A stretch of 7,578 bases of DNA from Treponema sp. UBA4319 (GCA_002393865.1 DGUD01000145.1:17353-24930), one strand, 5' to 3'. Counted from the first letter of the stretch, positions 1-5,568 are shown. Notes: generated by a model not told the origin, from the sequence alone. Program-made: numbers and translations.

Positions 1-2744
1 TCAATGACATCAGCTGCATCCGCGGATGCCTCGCCAGCAAACGCTGGAGCTGCGTCTGCGAAGGAGGTCGTCTCTTCTGAGGCCTTTGTATCTGCATTCT
101 CCGCGGGTGCCTCATCGGCAAACGCCGGCGCTTCATCGGCGAAGGAGGGCGCCTCTTCTGCGGCGCTTGTATCTGCGCTGTCCGCGGGTGCCTCGTCAGC
201 AAACGCCGGCGCTTTGTCGGTGAAGGCTGCGCTTTCCTCCGGCATAGCTCTTTCTGCAGGAGCTTCGTCTGCCAAAGCAGGCGCCTCTTCTGCGGCTCTT
301 GTATCTGCGCTGTCCGCGGGAACGGGGATGTCTATATCGCCCGCGGGGGTAGCAATCTCTGCCTCGGAGACTGCATTTTCCTCGCCGGAAGCGATATCTT
401 CTTCAATGACATCAGCTGCATCCGCGGATGCCTCGCCAGCAAACGCAGGTGCTTCATCGGTGAAGGCTGCGCTTTCCTCCGGCATAGCTCTTTCTGCAGG
501 AGCTTCGTCTGCCAAAGCAGGCGCTTCGTCGGCGAAGGCTGCGCTTTCCTCCGGCATAGCTCTTTCTGCAGGAGCTTCGTCTCCGGGAACGGGGATGTCT
601 ATGTCGCCCGCGGGGGTAGCAATCTCTGCCTCGGAGACTGCATTTTCCTCGCCGGAAGCGATATCTTCTTCAATGACATCAGCTGCATCCGCGGGTGCCT
701 CATCGGCAAACGCAGGTGCTTTGTCGGCGAAGGAGGACGCCTCTTCTGCGGCGCCTGTATCTGCGCTGTCCGCGGGTACCTCATCTGCAAACGCCGGCGC
801 TTCATCGGCGAAGGCTGCGCTTTCCTCCGGCATAGCTCTTTCTGCTGGAGCTTCGTCTGCGAAGGAGGTCGTCTCTTCTGAGGCATTTGTGTCTGTGCTG
901 TCCGCGGGTACCTCATCGGCAAACGCCGGCGCTTCGTCGGTGAAGGCTGCGCTTTCCTCCGGCATAGCTCTTTCTGCAGGAGCTTCGTCTGCAAAAGCTG
1001 GCGCTTCCTCTGTGGCGCTTATATCTGCGCTATCCGCGATTGTTGCCTCCCCGTCTGTTCCGTTGCCAGCGTCAAACGAATCGTCAAGCGCGGCAAAAGA
1101 GGGGAGAACCTCCTCGCTTTCGCTGCTTCCGGCTTCCGGGTTTTCTGCGGCAAATGACTCGGCGATGCTCGCTACGGTTGGCAGCGGCTCTTCGTTCTCG
1201 GCTGCACGCTCGGCCTCTGCTGCGGGCAAATCTTCTGAAAATTCGAAGGCTTTTTCGGAGGCAGGCGCTTCGTCTGTCCCGTTGCCAGCGTCAAACGAAT
1301 CGTCAAGCGCGGCAAAAGAGGGCAGTGACTCCTCGCTTTCGCTGCTTCCGGCTTCCGGGTTTTCTGCGGCAAATGACTCGGCGATGCTCGCTACGGTTGG
1401 CAGCGGCTCCTCCTCTTCTGCAGGGACTGCCGTCTCTGTATTTTCTGCCTTATCTATGGAAGAGACAACCGGGGCTGCCTCCGCCGAACCTTCGTCCAGC
1501 GAGACCTGCTGGCCGCTCTCGTCCTCGATAGCATCAAGGAGGGAATCGACGTCAAAGTCGTCGTTGGGCGCGCCTCCGGGACCTGCCATCGGTGCGCCGC
1601 CATTGTCTTCGGGGGCTTTTTCGTCCGTCTCCAAGGATACAATCTCGTTTGTCGCATCCTCGGCAGAGCTGCTTTCTATGCTTCCTGATTCCTCGTCATC
1701 ATCGCTAGAGACGCTCAAATCAAAGTTCGTCGTGACTTCCGGGCCTTCCTCGGAAATTCCGTTTGTCTGCCCGACATTGCCGGAATCTTCCTCCAGCCCG
1801 AATTCCGACAGATCCACGCTTTCCGTGTCTGCGGCGGAAGCTTCCGTGGAGGTGCTGGTAAAGCTGTCTATATCAATGCTTTCCGTGGCGGTATCGCCCG
1901 GAGCCTCTGCCTCAGCATCCTGTGCCGGGGCGGGGGCATCAAAGGCCTCTGCCTCAATGCTTTCTGCGGGGGGCTCGCCCGGCTCCTCAGCTGGCGCTTC
2001 TTTTACTGCCGTGCTGCCGCTGTCTTCCTCTATACCGAATTCCGAGAGATCGACCGTCTCTGCGGCAGCCTCTGGCTGGGCAGCCGCTCCCTCGTCCTCT
2101 GAGAAGAAATCTGAGAGGTCTACGCTCTCCGAGGAGCCGTCGCCGCTGTCTGCCGTGATTGAGTCCAAATCGATGAATCCGTCGTCATCCCCGGAAGGGG
2201 CGTCTTCGGTCTCCACTTCGATAGAATCGTCGAATGAAAGCTCTATGTCGAGCGGCTCCTCGTCTGGCGTGGCATCGGGGCTGTCTTCCGTCGTAGCACC
2301 AAATGCATCAGCGTCGAGGAATTCATCAAGGGAGACCGAATCATCGGATGCATCCGACGGAGCCGCCGCGTTCCTTGCAGGGGGAGCGTCCCCGTCGTCA
2401 AAAGAGTCTGCAGAAATGAATTCGTCAAGGGAAATCTCGCTTTCACCTTCCTCGGCGGAAGCTTGTTCCGCAGGTGGAGCCTCAGGCGAGGGCGCCTGGT
2501 TCGCTTCTTCCGCCTCTGCGGAGGAAGCGTCCACCACCGGTTCTTCGGAAGCTGCTTCCTGCTGCGGATCATGCGGAGGTGTTTTTACCCAGACACCGTA
2601 TTGGTCAAGCTCTTTGTTTGTATCTGCAGAATCGCTCATAACATCCTCTTTGAAAGTCTTGAATCCGTGGAAGCCCACGGATGCTCTCGCTGTGCTTGCA
2701 GAGCCTCCTTGTGTGCGGAGCGCCTGAACATGCCTTGCCTGCAT
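1..2744 (-). CDS. Very acidic Ala/Glu/Asp/Ser repeat protein, partial (C terminus beyond left edge)
   Basis: The minus frame is open without a stop from 2744 to the left edge (914 codons plus two bases). I do not recognise a named family. After a short N terminus containing ELDQYGVWVK (nt 2583-2612) come about 400 residues dominated by E, D, S, A and P, with recurring SLDEF (2418-2432, 2319-2333) and VDLS[DE]F (2106-2123, 2037-2054, 1800-1817) motifs. Then follow two copies of a unit beginning PLPTVASIAESFAAENPEAG, and finally a mosaic of FADEAPA, ERAMPEES and ADAADVIEEDIASGEENAV modules. There are no Cys, one Trp and one Tyr after the inner Met, no signal peptide and no hydrophobic segment, so it looks cytoplasmic and largely disordered; a scaffold or binding-motif array is possible but inferred. 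The start is uncertain. ATG 2744 has a strong Shine-Dalgarno (AGGAGGAG at 2751-2758). In-frame ATG 2639 (MSDSADTNK) has a weaker GAGGA four bases upstream and would remove 35 basic residues. I am sure of strand and frame. Confidence 0.88.
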   Translation of the reverse strand, partial: MQARHVQALRTQGGSASTARASVGFHGFKTFKEDVMSDSADTNKELDQYGVWVKTPPHDPQQEAASEEPVVDASSAEAEEANQAPSPEAPPAEQASAEEGESEISLDEFISADSFDDGDAPPARNAAAPSDASDDSVSLDEFLDADAFGATTEDSPDATPDEEPLDIELSFDDSIEVETEDAPSGDDDGFIDLDSITADSGDGSSESVDLSDFFSEDEGAAAQPEAAAETVDLSEFGIEEDSGSTAVKEAPAEEPGEPPAESIEAEAFDAPAPAQDAEAEAPGDTATESIDIDSFTSTSTEASAADTESVDLSEFGLEEDSGNVGQTNGISEEGPEVTTNFDLSVSSDDDEESGSIESSSAEDATNEIVSLETDEKAPEDNGGAPMAGPGGAPNDDFDVDSLLDAIEDESGQQVSLDEGSAEAAPVVSSIDKAENTETAVPAEEEEPLPTVASIAESFAAENPEAGSSESEESLPSFAALDDSFDAGNGTDEAPASEKAFEFSEDLPAAEAERAAENEEPLPTVASIAESFAAENPEAGSSESEEVLPSFAALDDSFDAGNGTDGEATIADSADISATEEAPAFADEAPAERAMPEESAAFTDEAPAFADEVPADSTDTNASEETTSFADEAPAERAMPEESAAFADEAPAFADEVPADSADTGAAEEASSFADKAPAFADEAPADAADVIEEDIASGEENAVSEAEIATPAGDIDIPVPGDEAPAERAMPEESAAFADEAPALADEAPAERAMPEESAAFTDEAPAFAGEASADAADVIEEDIASGEENAVSEAEIATPAGDIDIPVPADSADTRAAEEAPALADEAPAERAMPEESAAFTDKAPAFADEAPADSADTSAAEEAPSFADEAPAFADEAPAENADTKASEETTSFADAAPAFAGEASADAADVI
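225..990. repeat. Five copies of a 46-bp repeat encoding ERAMPEESAA
   Basis: A 46-base sequence that reads on the minus strand as DEAPAERAMPEESAA occurs at 225-270, 465-510, 537-582, 813-858 and 945-990, nearly invariant. Start-to-start distances are 240, 72, 276 and 132 bp, all in frame. Between them stand variable numbers of FADEAPA/FADEVPA units and DSADTxAxEE linkers, so the region is a mosaic of 20- and 24-residue building blocks and not a simple tandem array. Confidence 0.88.
318..699. repeat. Two near-identical ~115-bp direct repeats (ADAADVIEED block), third copy cut by left edge
   Basis: Positions 318-432 and 585-699 match almost perfectly at an offset of 267 bp (89 codons). On the minus strand they encode ADAADVIEEDIASGEENAV followed by SEAEIATPAGDIDIPVP. 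The 44 bases at 1-44 are identical to 403-446 and closely match 670-713, so a third copy of the block probably continues beyond the left edge. This is the only non-FADEAPA block in the mosaic and has a conserved Ile/Val pattern. Confidence 0.88.
1052..1410. repeat. Two near-identical 140-bp direct repeats inside the acidic gene
   Basis: Positions 1052-1191 and 1271-1410 align without gaps at an offset of 219 bp (73 codons) with about five mismatches. Each encodes, on the minus strand, a unit starting PLPTVASIAESFAAENPEAG and ending with a stretch containing LPSFAALDDSFDAGNGTD. One mismatch (1059 versus 1278) is a synonymous Gly codon change; four clustered ones alter S/V and neighbours. The copies are separated by a short unique linker. 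Confidence 0.9.
2663..2682. repeat. Perfect 8-bp stem-loop between the two possible starts
   Basis: ATCCGTGG (2663-2670) and CCACGGAT (2675-2682) are perfect inverted repeats around a four-base loop. There is no T tract, so it is not a terminator. It sits between the strong upstream ATG at 2744 and the inner ATG at 2639 and just upstream of the inner Shine-Dalgarno, where it would fold in the mRNA. It might influence inner initiation or simply be part of the 35-codon N-terminal extension. Confidence 0.5.
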
Positions 2745-2792
2745 AGCACACTCCTCCTTTTATCGGCAGCATCCGGCCGGAAAGACACTATT

Positions 2793-2820
2793 ATTTTAGA
2801 CAGGAAAGAAAATTTTTCAG
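2793..2820 (-). promoter_or_regulatory. Candidate sigma-70-type promoter of the acidic repeat gene
   Basis: On the minus strand CTGAAA (2820-2815) and TAAAAT (2798-2793) are separated by 16 bases and lie in an AT-rich island of an otherwise GC-rich gap. Transcription would begin near 2786, about 40 bases before ATG 2744 and about 147 before ATG 2639. Match is 4/6 for the -35 and 5/6 for the -10. Seen by eye only. Confidence 0.45.
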
Positions 2821-2942
2821 CTGGCGGAACAGGCTGGACCTGTGCCCGCTCGCGCACATGTATGAAAATTATTTTAAAATGATATGCTTTGTGCTGCCGG
2901 AAGCACGGATTCAGGCGGCAGCGGGCGCTTTTCCGCCGGGGG

Positions 2943-2991
2943 CATGCTGCTTGGCCTGCATCCTCCGTGCGGAAGGGGAAGCATGGTTTTT
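2943..2991 (+). terminator. Terminator-like hairpin in the leader of the septum gene
   Basis: CATGCT (2943-2948) pairs with AGCATG (2980-2985), with further pairing possible inside (TCC/GGA arms around 2961-2979), and is followed by TTTTT at 2987-2991. No plus-strand gene lies upstream to need a terminator. If the septum gene is transcribed from near 2890 this would be in its 5' leader, about 60 bases before the ATG, as an attenuator would be. The outer stem is only 6 bp, so this is tentative. Confidence 0.3.
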
Positions 2992-3049
2992 GCCGTGCCC
3001 GTGGTGAATTTGCTCATATCCGCGCAAAACTCTACCGAGACTATAGCAA

Positions 3050-3538
3050 ATGATACGATGCAAATTTCTTGTCGCGGCATGCATGGGAACGTTTGTCTAT
3101 GTGCTTGCGTCGGTTGTCTGCGGCAGAAACAGCGTGTGGGCAGCGCGGCAGCTGGACGAGCAGAAACGGCAGCTGAGCATGCATACCGCTGCAATTGAAA
3201 AAACGAACGAAGAGCTGAATCTCGAAAAAATCATGCTGGAGAAGGACATGGACGTCATCGCGGCCTATGCCCGCAAATTGTCCTATGTCGGGGAAGGCGA
3301 GATGCTTGTGAAGATAAGCGGGCTTTCTCTGAGCGAGGCCTCCGTCTATGATCCGGGAACAGTGATGCTCCACAAAGGCGTTACCTGCATGTCCGAGAAA
3401 TTCTGCAAGGGGGCAGGTTTTCTTGTCTTTGCCTTATTCTACTTTATCCTGCTGTTTTTTGATGTTACGTGCAGCGTCATCAAAGGACACCACGAGCACA
3501 AGTACTATGACCGCAGACAAGGTGCGGTGATGCTATGA
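3050..3538 (+). CDS. FtsB/DivIC-family septum formation initiator protein with extra C-terminal membrane segment
   Basis: The 162-residue protein has an N-terminal membrane segment (about residues 4-24), a charged coiled-coil-like stretch (about 30-66) and the conserved end of the family, AAYARKLSYVGEGEMLVKI (71-89), comparable to the ARE-LGYV-PGE pattern of FtsB/DivIC. Family members link divisome proteins (FtsL, FtsQ/DivIB) at the septum, with the coiled coil outside the cytoplasmic membrane. Unusually, a second hydrophobic segment (about 122-144) follows, then a basic, His-rich tail; canonical FtsB has a single membrane pass and is near 100 residues. The frame is closed upstream by a stop at 3044-3046, so ATG 3050 is the first Met; its Shine-Dalgarno (GAGA, 3037-3040) is weak. 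The gene overlaps tsaC by four bases. Family assignment is fairly secure; the symbol is left open because FtsB and DivIC cannot be told apart here. Confidence 0.85.
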   Translation: MIRCKFLVAACMGTFVYVLASVVCGRNSVWAARQLDEQKRQLSMHTAAIEKTNEELNLEKIMLEKDMDVIAAYARKLSYVGEGEMLVKISGLSLSEASVYDPGTVMLHKGVTCMSEKFCKGAGFLVFALFYFILLFFDVTCSVIKGHHEHKYYDRRQGAVML

Positions 3539-4128
3539 TATGCAAAAAAAGCGATTCCCGTTCGGCGCATATCGCGAGCGACTGCCTGAGGACGGGGGGG
3601 CTGGCGGTGCTGCCGACTGATACGGTCTACGGCTTTAGCGGAATTGTCGATTTAAGTACTTTTTCAAAACATTTTAAAATTGAAGACAGGATACGTGCCG
3701 TCAAGGGTCGTGCTGAGAGCAAGCCTTTTATAGAGCTGCTGGCATCGCCGCAGGATATCTGTGCCTATACCGATATTGCTGTCCCGCCGTCCCTGCTGGA
3801 GAAATGGCCGGGGGCGCTTACCATCATCGTGCCTGTCAGAAAGGATGCGCCATTTGCCGCCAGCCTGCCGTCCGTCGCCTTCCGCTGTCCGGGGGATGCA
3901 TGGCTGCGCTCTGTCATCGCTGCCTGCGGCGCCCCCGTCTATTCTACGAGCGTGAACCGTAGCGGCCGCCCCGTGCTGGACTCCGTGGATGCCATCGCCG
4001 CGGAATTCGGTCGGGAGCTGGATCTTATTGTGGATGACGGCGACAAAAAAGGGGCGCTCCCCTCGACAATCGTATCGCTGATGGACGGCACGGTGCGGCT
4101 TGTCAGGCAGGGCGCCGTCAGCATCTGA
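3535..4128 (+). CDS. tsaC: L-threonylcarbamoyladenylate synthase (TsaC/YrdC/Sua5 family)
   Basis: This cytosolic enzyme makes threonylcarbamoyl-AMP from threonine, bicarbonate and ATP, the first step of t6A37 modification of ANN-decoding tRNAs. The 197 residues carry the family signatures in order: PTDTVYG (27-33), KGR (57-59) with KP (63-64), WPGALT (91-96), FRCP (116-119), the SxN motif in STSVNRSG (137-144) and PSTIV (176-180). The length matches the short TsaC form lacking the extra Sua5 C-terminal domain. The start ATG overlaps the stop of the septum gene (ATGA, 3535-3538), suggesting translational coupling; there is no clear separate promoter. A hairpin terminator lies 23 bases after the stop. 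TsaB, TsaD and TsaE are not in the window. I see no missing active-site residue. Confidence 0.95.
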   Translation: MICKKSDSRSAHIASDCLRTGGLAVLPTDTVYGFSGIVDLSTFSKHFKIEDRIRAVKGRAESKPFIELLASPQDICAYTDIAVPPSLLEKWPGALTIIVPVRKDAPFAASLPSVAFRCPGDAWLRSVIAACGAPVYSTSVNRSGRPVLDSVDAIAAEFGRELDLIVDDGDKKGALPSTIVSLMDGTVRLVRQGAVSI

Positions 4129-4151
4129 TTCGTGCGGGCGGGGATTTCTGT

Positions 4152-4180
4152 GCCGCCGGGGGACGTGCGGCGGCTTTTCT
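4152..4180 (+). terminator. Rho-independent terminator after tsaC
   Basis: GCCGCC (4152-4157) and GGCGGC (4169-4174) form a 6-bp all-GC stem with an 11-base loop, followed at once by TTTTCT (4175-4180). It lies between the stops of two convergent genes (4128 and 4182) and points with tsaC. The reverse strand lacks a T tract, so it serves the plus strand mainly. Confidence 0.7.
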
Positions 4181-4181
4181 C

Positions 4182-4730
4182 CTATAGTTTTATCCGCACA
4201 AAATAGCCGTCGCCGTTCTTGTGATGGATGATGCCGCCATTCTTCAGCATGACGCGGAGGCTCGCGGGATTGTCAAGGTTGCAGTGGAGGTAGAGCTCTT
4301 TCTCCGGGACGATGCCGCGCGCCTGCTCAATCAGGAGCCTGAGCCCTTCGGTGCAGTAGCCCCTTCCGCGGAATTCCTTTTGTATGAACTGCCCCACGTG
4401 CCCGCTCCCGCGCTCCAATGCCGGGCAAAGATGGTGCCGCAGCCTCATTTCTCCCACGATAAAAGGTGAATGCTGCAGCTCCGCGCCTGTTCCCGTGCCC
4501 GCCCGGCGGCCATCGTCCCAGAGAAAATAAAAGGTCTCCGGCACAAAGCCCTGCGGAAGATTCCTGCCCTGGGACCAGCTGATCATCTGCGGGAGCGCGT
4601 CTGCCCTGAATTCCTCAAGGGAAATTCCTGAGAATGCGTTCTGGAAGCCGTTTTCGTCGGGCGGAATCGCGGCCACAAAGCGGTGCTCCGCTTCGATATC
4701 GTCGGTATTCGCAGCTTTCAGATACAGCAT
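4182..4730 (-). CDS. GNAT-family N-acetyltransferase
   Basis: The predicted product has 182 residues and should transfer an acetyl group from acetyl-CoA to an unidentified amine. The fold is recognised from IVGEMRLRHHL (91-101, beta-4), then motif A HVGQFIQKEFRGRGYCTEGL (111-130) with the pyrophosphate loop RGRGYC, and the C-terminal block LHCNLDNPASLRVMLKNGG (148-166) typical of the superfamily. The last loop position is Cys (126) where Ala or Gly is usual. The frame is open up to an ATG at 4913, but that extension would cover the divergent oxidoreductase start; ATG 4730 begins the usual N terminus and has GGGAGGAGG (4741-4749) ten bases upstream. It looks monocistronic, convergent with tsaC and divergent from the oxidoreductase. 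The substrate cannot be told from sequence. Confidence 0.9.
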   Translation of the reverse strand: MLYLKAANTDDIEAEHRFVAAIPPDENGFQNAFSGISLEEFRADALPQMISWSQGRNLPQGFVPETFYFLWDDGRRAGTGTGAELQHSPFIVGEMRLRHHLCPALERGSGHVGQFIQKEFRGRGYCTEGLRLLIEQARGIVPEKELYLHCNLDNPASLRVMLKNGGIIHHKNGDGYFVRIKL

Positions 4731-4750
4731 GTGCTCCGCGCCTCCTCCCG

Positions 4751-4804
4751 TATGCCGCTGCCTGTTTATGGCCGGTATCCGGTCAGTACCTGGGCTCCGG
4801 CATA
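4751..4804 (-). promoter_or_regulatory. Structured 5' leader of the acetyltransferase gene
   Basis: Within the expected ~100-base leader, TATGCCG (4751-4757) and CGGCATA (4798-4804) are a perfect 7-bp inverted repeat. The enclosed sequence has GCCGG/CCGGC (4771-4775 with 4797-4801) and GGTA/TACC arms (4773-4789), not all compatible at once. The Shine-Dalgarno begins right after the closing arm. I match it to no known riboswitch; a regulatory role is inference. Confidence 0.3.
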
Positions 4805-4826
4805 AAAAATGTGCCCCCGGCGGGCA
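4804..4826 (-). terminator. Terminator-like hairpin near the acetyltransferase transcription start
   Basis: On the minus strand TGCCC (4826-4822) and GGGCA (4816-4812) form a 5-bp stem around a 5-base loop, followed after two bases by six T (4809-4804). It would lie within the first 25 bases of the acetyltransferase transcript if the promoter call is right, too early for an ordinary attenuator, so it could instead be a 5'-end stabilising hairpin. Confidence 0.25.
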
Positions 4827-4835
4827 GCTCCGCTT

Positions 4836-4868
4836 AGTGTAGCATAACGGCACAAAAAATGCTATACT
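4836..4868. promoter_or_regulatory. Back-to-back extended -10 promoters / inverted repeat for the divergent pair
   Basis: AGTGTAGCAT (4836-4845) and ATGCTATACT (4859-4868) form a 10-bp inverted repeat with one mismatch and a 13-base spacer. Read outward, the right arm holds TGCTATACT, an extended -10 for the plus-strand oxidoreductase (4860-4868), and the left arm holds TGCTACACT for the minus-strand acetyltransferase (4844-4836). Neither has a good -35; each -35 position would overlap the other arm. The dyad could also be an operator. The plus transcript would start near 4875, four bases before its ATG. Confidence 0.5.
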
Positions 4869-4878
4869 GGCCGGAGAT

Positions 4879-5568
4879 ATGAAGATAGCGCTTATACATG
4901 GCCAGAACCACAAAGGCTCGACCTATCATATTGCACGCGATGTCGCGGCGCGGATAGGCGGGGACTGCGTGGAATTTTTCCTCCCCAAGGACTTCTCCTC
5001 TTTTTGTACCGGCTGCACGATGTGCTTCAAGAGCTCGGAGAAAAAATGCCCGCATTATGCGATGCTTGCCCCCATCACGCAGGCGATGGACGAGGCCGAT
5101 GTCATCATCCTTGCGAGCCCCGTCTATGTCTACCATGCGACGGGCGCGATGAAGGCTTTTCTTGATCATTACGGCTACCGCTGGATGGTCCACAGCCCGG
5201 AGCCCTCCATGTTCAAAAAGCAGGCGGTATGCGTGGCGACCGCGGCCGGTGCCGGCATGGGCTCATGCATAAAAGATATGGCGGACAGCCTGTTTTTCTG
5301 GGGGATTGCCCGGCAGTACCATCTTGGTTTTGCCGTGGCTGCCGTCAGCTGGGATGCCGTGGACGAAAAAAAGAAGCAGCGGATTGGGAGGAAAGTTTCC
5401 CGTGTCGCCCGGAAGATACAGGAGCGTGCCGGGAAGGTGCGCCCCGGCCTCAAGACCCGTGCCTTTTTCTTCCTTATGCGGATGCTGCAGAAAAAGGGCT
5501 GGAACGAGCGCGATGTGCTGTACTGGAAGGAAAGAGGCTGGGACAGCAAAGCCCGCCCGTGGAACTAG
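4879..5568 (+). CDS. Flavodoxin-fold NAD(P)H-dependent oxidoreductase (FMN reductase / iron-sulfur flavoprotein-like)
   Basis: The 229-residue protein begins with beta-1 and an FMN-phosphate loop, MKIALIHGQNHKGSTYHIA, and carries VIILASPVYVYHATGAMKAF (75-94), the second family hallmark that cradles the flavin. It should be a cytosolic FMN-binding oxidoreductase; the electron acceptor is unknown. Cys43, Cys46, Cys49 and Cys57 form C-x2-C-x2-C-x7-C. This spacing fits the compact [4Fe-4S] motif of archaeal iron-sulfur flavoproteins but also occurs in related reductases where a cluster is not established. The C-terminal ~60 residues are basic and aromatic (GWNERDVLYWKERGWDSK, 207-224). The start is fixed by beta-1, yet GGAG is only two bases before the ATG and a -10 element ends at 4868, so the mRNA may be nearly leaderless. 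Divergent from the acetyltransferase and convergent with the DUF3795 gene. Confidence 0.9.
   Translation: MKIALIHGQNHKGSTYHIARDVAARIGGDCVEFFLPKDFSSFCTGCTMCFKSSEKKCPHYAMLAPITQAMDEADVIILASPVYVYHATGAMKAFLDHYGYRWMVHSPEPSMFKKQAVCVATAAGAGMGSCIKDMADSLFFWGIARQYHLGFAVAAVSWDAVDEKKKQRIGRKVSRVARKIQERAGKVRPGLKTRAFFFLMRMLQKKGWNERDVLYWKERGWDSKARPWN

Larger units (their letters stand above)
2745..3049. other. Divergent intergenic region with candidate leader hairpins
   Basis: This 305-bp gap lies between the minus-strand acidic gene and the plus-strand septum gene. It holds the acidic-gene promoter, an AT-rich palindrome ATTTTAAAAT (2871-2880) and a plus-strand TATGCT (2883-2888) that could be a -10 for the septum gene, though without a good -35. 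Downstream are GC-rich inverted repeats GCTGCCG/CGGCAGC (2893-2899 with 2916-2922) and GGCGG/CCGCC (2914-2918 with 2933-2937), which overlap and so exclude one another, and a terminator-like hairpin listed separately. The open frames here have no ribosome-binding sites or recognisable products, and I call no gene. Confidence 0.5.

Noticed and set aside
225..990. A strict 12-bp base period linking the five 46-bp copies
   Set aside because: All four distances are divisible by 12, but with modules of 20 and 24 codons this follows from module size and four values are too few to claim more.
1..1410. CRISPR array or tandem satellite
   Set aside because: Repeats are irregularly spaced, lack spacer-like unique units, and are all in frame within one coding sequence.
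4..2727. Plus-strand 907-residue Ala/Ser-rich open frame
   Set aside because: It is the antisense of the acidic gene. It has no ribosome-binding site or promoter, its product is featureless Ser/Ala, and its openness follows from the lack of Tyr, His and Gln in the minus-strand protein.
2874..3198. Overlapping ~105-codon frames on both strands in and around the 2745-3049 gap
   Set aside because: Neither has a Shine-Dalgarno or a recognisable product; both overlap the ftsB-like gene in other frames and have basic, Cys-rich random-looking composition.
4731..4913. Longer acetyltransferase with a hydrophobic N-terminal extension (MWFWPC...)
   Set aside because: The extension would overlap the divergent oxidoreductase start and both promoters, has no Shine-Dalgarno, and the normal GNAT N terminus begins at ATG 4730.
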